This document shows, in pieces, positions 4,433 through 7,863 of a stretch of DNA of 7,863 nt. The first letter of the stretch is position 1. Each line of letters opens with the position of its first letter. Source of the DNA: Clostridiales bacterium (GTDB lineage Bacteria; Bacillota; Clostridia; Lachnospirales; WQUN01). The notes under the pieces are model-generated. The model had not been told where the DNA came from. It saw only the letters and a program-made list of their open reading frames with translations, and searched no databases. Both the position numbers and the translations under genes were made by a program. Location of the stretch: NCBI GenBank assembly GCA_031273705.1, contig JAISRJ010000310.1, forward strand, positions 1-7,863, given 5' to 3'.

Positions 4433-4533
4433 CCCTCTGTTTTTCGGGCTTTTTTGCGGACTCCGGAGTGTTTGGCGGCAAAAAATGGATTTTTCGGAGG
4501 GCATTTTTTGTCATTTCGACAATTCTGACAAAA

Positions 4534-4710
4534 TGAGATGTCTATGTTCGCTACGCTCGGGATGTGGAGCCGAAAGGCGCAACTTCCGGTCAGGAAGCCC
4601 CCCCCTCTCCTCCAAGTCCCGCACGGGACTTCCTGTACCCACACCAAACGTTATAGAGCCTTTTTTATTTAGCAAATGCTATTTCCCTTTTCATTACAGC
4701 AGAAAAGTTG
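4534..4710. other. Non-coding DNA ahead of the menaquinone operon, with a strong hairpin
   Basis: An open frame runs through here into the next gene, but the promoter at 4711-4718 lies inside it, so it is not translated as part of that gene. AAGTCCCG (4614-4621) and CGGGACTT (4624-4631) form a perfect 8-bp stem with a CA spacer. CTATGTTCGCTACGCTCGGGATG (first bases near 4542) resembles fragments of dispersed intergenic repeats seen in Bacteroidetes; this is recalled, not checked. Confidence 0.4.
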
Positions 4711-4718
4711 TATCTTTG
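4711..4718 (+). promoter_or_regulatory. -7 element of the menaquinone operon promoter
   Basis: TATCTTTG matches TAnnTTTG exactly. The -33 region 18 bp upstream is TTTTC (4688-4692), a weak match. Transcription near 4723 leaves about 23 nt before the ATG at 4746, the same spacing as at hicA. Confidence 0.65.
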
Positions 4719-4745
4719 CGTGCTATCAGTATAAATACAACAGCT

Positions 4746-5978
4746 ATGAAGTATAAATTATTAGTTCTTGATGTTGATGGAACTTTGCTGAATAATAAGA
4801 GAGAAATTACACCTTCGACCTTAACAACACTGCTAAAAATCCAGCAAATGGGTGTGCAAATTGTTTTGGCCTCAGGTCGTTCGACGCATGGGCTTCGTCC
4901 TATAGCCCAGATGTTGGAGCTCGACCGGAACAACGGGTATATCCTTTCGTATAATGGCGGACAGATCTTCAACATGCAGACCAATGAGCTGCTGTTTGAA
5001 AGGCGTATACATCCGACAGATATTCGCTATATCGAACAGCAAGCCGTTAAAAACGATTGTGCCATACTGACTTATCATAAGGATACAATTATCACCAACC
5101 GTTCAACCGACCTGCATGTGCAGGAAGAAGCGGTGCGCAACAATATGCAGCTTGTGGAAGCCAGGGATTTTGCTTCACAGATTACGTTTTCACCCTGTAA
5201 ATGTATGATAGTGAGCGACGATGAAGAAGCGCTCATACAGTTGGAGTATAAATTGAAAAAGCGTTTGAGCGGTTCCTTAGACGTATTCCGCTCGGAGGAT
5301 TACTTTTTAGAGGTAGTGCCCCCACAGATTAATAAGGCCGACACCTTAGGCGTTTTGATGGGGATATTGACGCTTTCGCCGGAGGAGGTAATTGCCATTG
5401 GTGATGGCGTTTGCGACATCGGTATGATTCAAATGGCCGGTTTGGGTATTGCCATGGGTAATGCCGACGAAAGGGTGAAACGTTGTACGGACTATACCAC
5501 CGCCTCGAACGAAGAAGAGGGGGTGGCAAAAGCCGTTGAAGAACATATCATCGCCAAGATACGTCCGGCGGATGTCCCTCTGGATCAGTTGAATCTCCAT
5601 GCCAGCCATGCGCTGATGGGCTATCTCGGCATACAGTATACCTACGCATCGGAAGATCGCGTAGAGGCCACCATGCCGGTAGACGAGCGCACACGCCAAC
5701 CCTTCGGCATACTCCACGGGGGGGCTACGCTTGCCCTGGCGGAGACGGTGGCCGGCTTGGGATCTATGATTTTGTGCCGCCCCGACGAGAGCATGGTCGG
5801 TATGCAAGTGAGCGGCAACCATGTGTCTTCGGCCCGCGAAGGCGATACGGTACGCGCCGTGGGTACGATTATTCATAAAGGGCGTTCCTCACATGTGTGG
5901 AACGTCGATGTTTTTACTTCAACCGACAAATTAGTATCATCAGTACGTGTAGTTAATAGTATATTAAAAAAGAGATGA
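4746..5978 (+). CDS. Fusion of HAD-IIB (Cof-type) phosphatase and hotdog thioesterase, probable DHNA-CoA thioesterase
   Basis: The 410-residue protein joins two enzymes. Residues 1-270 are a Cof-type HAD phosphatase: DVDGT with Asp9/Asp11, Ser43 in LASGR, Lys197 in the NKADTLGVL motif, and Asp220/Asp224 in GDGVCDIGMI, where the usual Asn is Cys223. Residues about 278-410 are a PaaI/YdiI-type hotdog thioesterase: LHGGATLALAET (His324, Glu333 as expected catalytic base), NHVSSAREGDTVRA (358-371), HKGRSSHVWNVDV (377-389) and VNSILKK. These match E. coli YdiI, which hydrolyses 1,4-dihydroxy-2-naphthoyl-CoA (MenI step). Sitting 5' of menF with a 4-bp stop/start overlap (ATGA), it very probably supplies that step. 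The substrate of the HAD half is unknown. The ATG at 4746 is chosen because the promoter box lies at 4711. The domain calls are strong; the pathway role is inferred. Confidence 0.9.
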   Translation: MKYKLLVLDVDGTLLNNKREITPSTLTTLLKIQQMGVQIVLASGRSTHGLRPIAQMLELDRNNGYILSYNGGQIFNMQTNELLFERRIHPTDIRYIEQQAVKNDCAILTYHKDTIITNRSTDLHVQEEAVRNNMQLVEARDFASQITFSPCKCMIVSDDEEALIQLEYKLKKRLSGSLDVFRSEDYFLEVVPPQINKADTLGVLMGILTLSPEEVIAIGDGVCDIGMIQMAGLGIAMGNADERVKRCTDYTTASNEEEGVAKAVEEHIIAKIRPADVPLDQLNLHASHALMGYLGIQYTYASEDRVEATMPVDERTRQPFGILHGGATLALAETVAGLGSMILCRPDESMVGMQVSGNHVSSAREGDTVRAVGTIIHKGRSSHVWNVDVFTSTDKLVSSVRVVNSILKKR

Positions 5979-7087
5979 CGCCAAACATACTCAGCAGATT
6001 AAACATCTTCATAGAAGAAAATCGCAGTTTTGCCATTTACCGGACTCCCGGCAGTGATAACGCGCATTTTATTGCGCAGGAACAGGGGGCGCTTCAGCAG
6101 TTGCCATCCATCGAAAGCCTGAACGGACAGAGCGGTTTTGTGATCGCCCCGTTTGAGATTTCGGGACATTCGCCCTTGGTGTTGATACGTCCCGACAGGG
6201 AGGAGTGCATACAGCTTCCGGCAGTTGATCCTATTGGCTTTCAGGGAAGTAACGGACATATCCATCCGCCTGTCAAGATCGACCAGGCGTATGCGGATCG
6301 TTTTTACACCTGTTTGTCGACCCTTAAGGAACAGCGTTTCAGGAAATTAGTCTTGTCGCGCGAGAAAAGCATCGAGCGTGAAACCAACTTCTCGCCGGCA
6401 GAAGCCTTTTTGCTGGCTTGCAGCAGGTATGTCCGTTCGTATGTCTATCTTTTTCATACGCCGGCAACAGGCACCTGGCTGGGTTGTACGCCGGAAATAC
6501 TCTTGGCAGGCGAAAAAGAACGATGGCAGACCGTAGCCCTTGCCGGCACCCAGGCGCTCCGCCAAGGCACGCTTCCCGACGTGTGGAACAATAAGAACCT
6601 GATGGAGCAAATGCTGGTGACCTATTACATACGGAAGCAACTCGCAGCCTTCGGTGTGCAGCCGCAAGAAAAAGGCCCTTATACGGTTATAGCCGGCGAG
6701 TTAGCACATCTAAAAACAGACTTCCACTTCGACCTGGGCGATACCGGACAGTTGGGCGATTTGCTGAATTTGCTACATCCTACCCCCGCCGTTTCGGGGC
6801 TACCCAAAGCCGCCGCCCGCCGCTTTATTTTAGCGAACGAAGGCTACGACCGCCTGTATTATTCAGGCTTTGTAGGATCACTAAACCCGCAGGGTAAAAG
6901 CGATTTATACGTTAACCTGCGCTGTATGAACATCCTCGAACACTCGCTGAAACTGTATGCCGGCGGAGGCCTGTTGCCCACTTCCAACTTGGCCGATGAA
7001 TGGCAAGAAACAGAAGATAAAATGCAGACAATGCTCTTTGTAGCTAAAAACCGCTTGATTCAAACACCCCAATATGTATTCAAGTAA
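5975..7087 (+). CDS. menF: Isochorismate synthase (menaquinone pathway)
   Basis: This 370-residue cytoplasmic enzyme of the chorismate-binding family converts chorismate to isochorismate with Mg2+, the first committed step to menaquinone. Family landmarks run in order: Lys124 in FRKLVLSRE (expected general base), GCTPEILLAG (170-179), VALAGTQALRQG (187-198), a helix with NLMEQ (208-212), HPTPAVSGLPK (268-278), NEGYDRLYYSGFVG (288-301) and YAGGGLLPTSNLADEWQETE (328-347), which should supply Mg2+-binding glutamates. The N-terminal ~100 residues are variable, as in relatives; length fits Bacteroidetes members. Anthranilate or aminodeoxychorismate synthase is less likely given the genes on both sides. 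It starts inside the previous stop codon (ATGA) and ends 14 bp inside menD, implying coupled translation. Confidence 0.93.
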   Translation: MTPNILSRLNIFIEENRSFAIYRTPGSDNAHFIAQEQGALQQLPSIESLNGQSGFVIAPFEISGHSPLVLIRPDREECIQLPAVDPIGFQGSNGHIHPPVKIDQAYADRFYTCLSTLKEQRFRKLVLSREKSIERETNFSPAEAFLLACSRYVRSYVYLFHTPATGTWLGCTPEILLAGEKERWQTVALAGTQALRQGTLPDVWNNKNLMEQMLVTYYIRKQLAAFGVQPQEKGPYTVIAGELAHLKTDFHFDLGDTGQLGDLLNLLHPTPAVSGLPKAAARRFILANEGYDRLYYSGFVGSLNPQGKSDLYVNLRCMNILEHSLKLYAGGGLLPTSNLADEWQETEDKMQTMLFVAKNRLIQTPQYVFK

Positions 7088-7863
7088 ATCCAATGTCTTA
7101 CAACTTGGCGGCCTGCTGAAAGCGCATGGAATACACCAGGTGGTATTATCGCCCGGTTCGCGCAATTCGCCTATCGCCCAGTCGCTTGCCGGTGATGCGT
7201 TTTTCACCTGTCACTCGGTGGTCGACGAACGAAGCGCCGGCTTCTATGCCTTGGGGCTTATCCAGCAGACAAGCGAAGCGGCGGCTATTTGCTGTACCTC
7301 GGGAACGGCGGCGCTCAACTATGCCCCGGCAGTGGCCGAAGCCTTCTATCAGGGGCTGCCGTTGGTGGTTATCACAGCCGATCGTCCGGCCGCCTGGATC
7401 GGTCAGATGGCGGGGCAAACCCTTCCGCAGGCCGGTATGTTTCGCTCCTTAGTGAAAAAAGCTGTCCAACTGCCTGAGATCGCTTCGGCAGAAGACGAAT
7501 GGTATTGCAACCGCCTGATAAACGAGGCTTTATTGGCGACGCACCATCACGGACGCGGGCCGGTACACATCAATATCCCCCTCTCTGAACCCCTTTCCGG
7601 CCATACCTGCGGGCCAATCCCCGAAGTCCGCCGGATCAGACGGGCAAACAGTATCGACACTTACAGCCGGCGTTTGGCCGCTTCGTTCGAAAGGCCGCTG
7701 ATTATCGTCGGGCAACTGCATCGCTGTGATTTCTATCTGCCCTTGAACGACTTACAGCTCAGATACAACTGTGTCGTCCTGGCCGAACATCTTTCCAACA
7801 TCCCCCCGCCGTATTTTATCCGCAATTTCGACGCCCTGCTGGGTAGCCTGGCAGAGGGTGAAT
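7074..7863 (+). CDS. menD: SEPHCHC synthase MenD, N-terminal part (runs off the window)
   Basis: The frame from ATG at 7074 stays open for 263 codons to the window edge; the full enzyme is usually about 550-580 residues. MenD is a thiamine-diphosphate enzyme that adds a succinyl-semialdehyde unit from 2-oxoglutarate to isochorismate, giving SEPHCHC. Seen here are the substrate loop LSPGSRNSPI (25-34), VVDERSAGFYALGL (49-62) with Glu52 as the cofactor-activating glutamate, CTSGTAALNYAPAVAEA (74-90), ITADRP and the GPVHINIPLSEPL segment closing the N-terminal domain. The region from about residue 200 begins the central domain. The start overlaps the end of menF by 14 bp, with ATG in another frame. 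It is intact as far as visible; menB, menC and menE may follow but are not seen. Confidence 0.95.
   Translation, partial: MYSSKSNVLQLGGLLKAHGIHQVVLSPGSRNSPIAQSLAGDAFFTCHSVVDERSAGFYALGLIQQTSEAAAICCTSGTAALNYAPAVAEAFYQGLPLVVITADRPAAWIGQMAGQTLPQAGMFRSLVKKAVQLPEIASAEDEWYCNRLINEALLATHHHGRGPVHINIPLSEPLSGHTCGPIPEVRRIRRANSIDTYSRRLAASFERPLIIVGQLHRCDFYLPLNDLQLRYNCVVLAEHLSNIPPPYFIRNFDALLGSLAEGE

Larger units (their letters stand above)
3963..4533. repeat. Dispersed non-coding repeat, copy 2 (MITE-like)
   Basis: This ~571-bp segment is the diverged partner of 76-655, same orientation, with shared blocks as described there. Its core (4122-4252) has a different sequence from that of copy 1 but occupies the same 131 bp. 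In the leader, TACTATATAGTA (4017-4028) is a perfect 12-bp palindrome. The tail holds two hairpins also present in copy 1. AT-rich inverted repeats at 3918-3954 and 4374-4403 bracket most of it, although similarity to copy 1 continues about 130 bp past the right arm. The true element ends are therefore uncertain. No ORF or transposase lies within. Confidence 0.8.

Noticed and set aside
4485..4745. N-terminal extension of the HAD/hotdog fusion
   Set aside because: It overlaps the tail of the repeat and contains the promoter at 4711-4718. The HAD motif DVDGT sits 9-13 residues after the ATG at 4746, as expected for the family.
5346..5876. 176-codon minus-strand ORF
   Set aside because: It is antisense to the hotdog half of the fusion protein, whose motifs are unambiguous; it has no promoter and no known family.
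7126..7452. Plus-strand ORF of 108 codons
   Set aside because: It is an out-of-frame shadow of menD, which reads through the same bases with all its conserved motifs.

Overview
The window looks like a chromosomal segment of an anaerobic Bacteroidales bacterium, probably near Tannerella, Porphyromonas or Parabacteroides. The evidence is the Bacteroidetes-type promoter (TTTG or TTG at -33, TAnnTTTG at -7) in front of four transcription units, the lack of strong Shine-Dalgarno sequences, AT-rich intergenic DNA around roughly 50% GC genes, and a menaquinone operon. The genus is an inference.

Layout. Bases 1-892 hold no convincing gene; most of this is copy 1 of a ~580-bp non-coding repeat (76-655). 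A HicA/HicB toxin-antitoxin pair follows (951-1589), with a consensus promoter and a palindromic candidate operator inside it. Bases 1590-1964 hold a second promoter-like site, a 90-codon frame interrupted by one in-frame TGA, and a well-formed potential H-type pseudoknot. These lie ahead of a small membrane protein with a Q/G/Y-repeat N-terminus and a DUF4190-like hydrophobic domain (1965-2336). A terminator follows. On the minus strand lie a GNRA-loop terminator, an initiator-type tRNA-Met with an irregular anticodon stem, its consensus promoter, and a possible 47-aa ORF. An acyltransferase-3 membrane enzyme (2822-3916) follows on the plus strand.

Copy 2 of the repeat (3963-4533) separates that gene from the menaquinone operon. 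The two copies share their flanks, and their cores begin at the same point and have the same length (131 bp to the next shared block). The cores differ in sequence but both show 22-bp periodicity. AT-rich inverted repeats bracket most of copy 2. The organisation resembles minisatellite-bearing MITEs such as BrickBuilt in Porphyromonas gingivalis.

The last 3.1 kb is a tightly packed operon: a HAD phosphatase/hotdog thioesterase fusion (4746-5978), menF (5975-7087) and the start of menD (7074 to the window edge), with 4-bp and 14-bp overlaps. MenF makes isochorismate from chorismate and MenD makes SEPHCHC from isochorismate and 2-oxoglutarate. The hotdog half of the first protein closely resembles DHNA-CoA thioesterases, so it probably acts later in the same pathway. 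Menaquinone serves as electron carrier for anaerobic fumarate respiration in this group.
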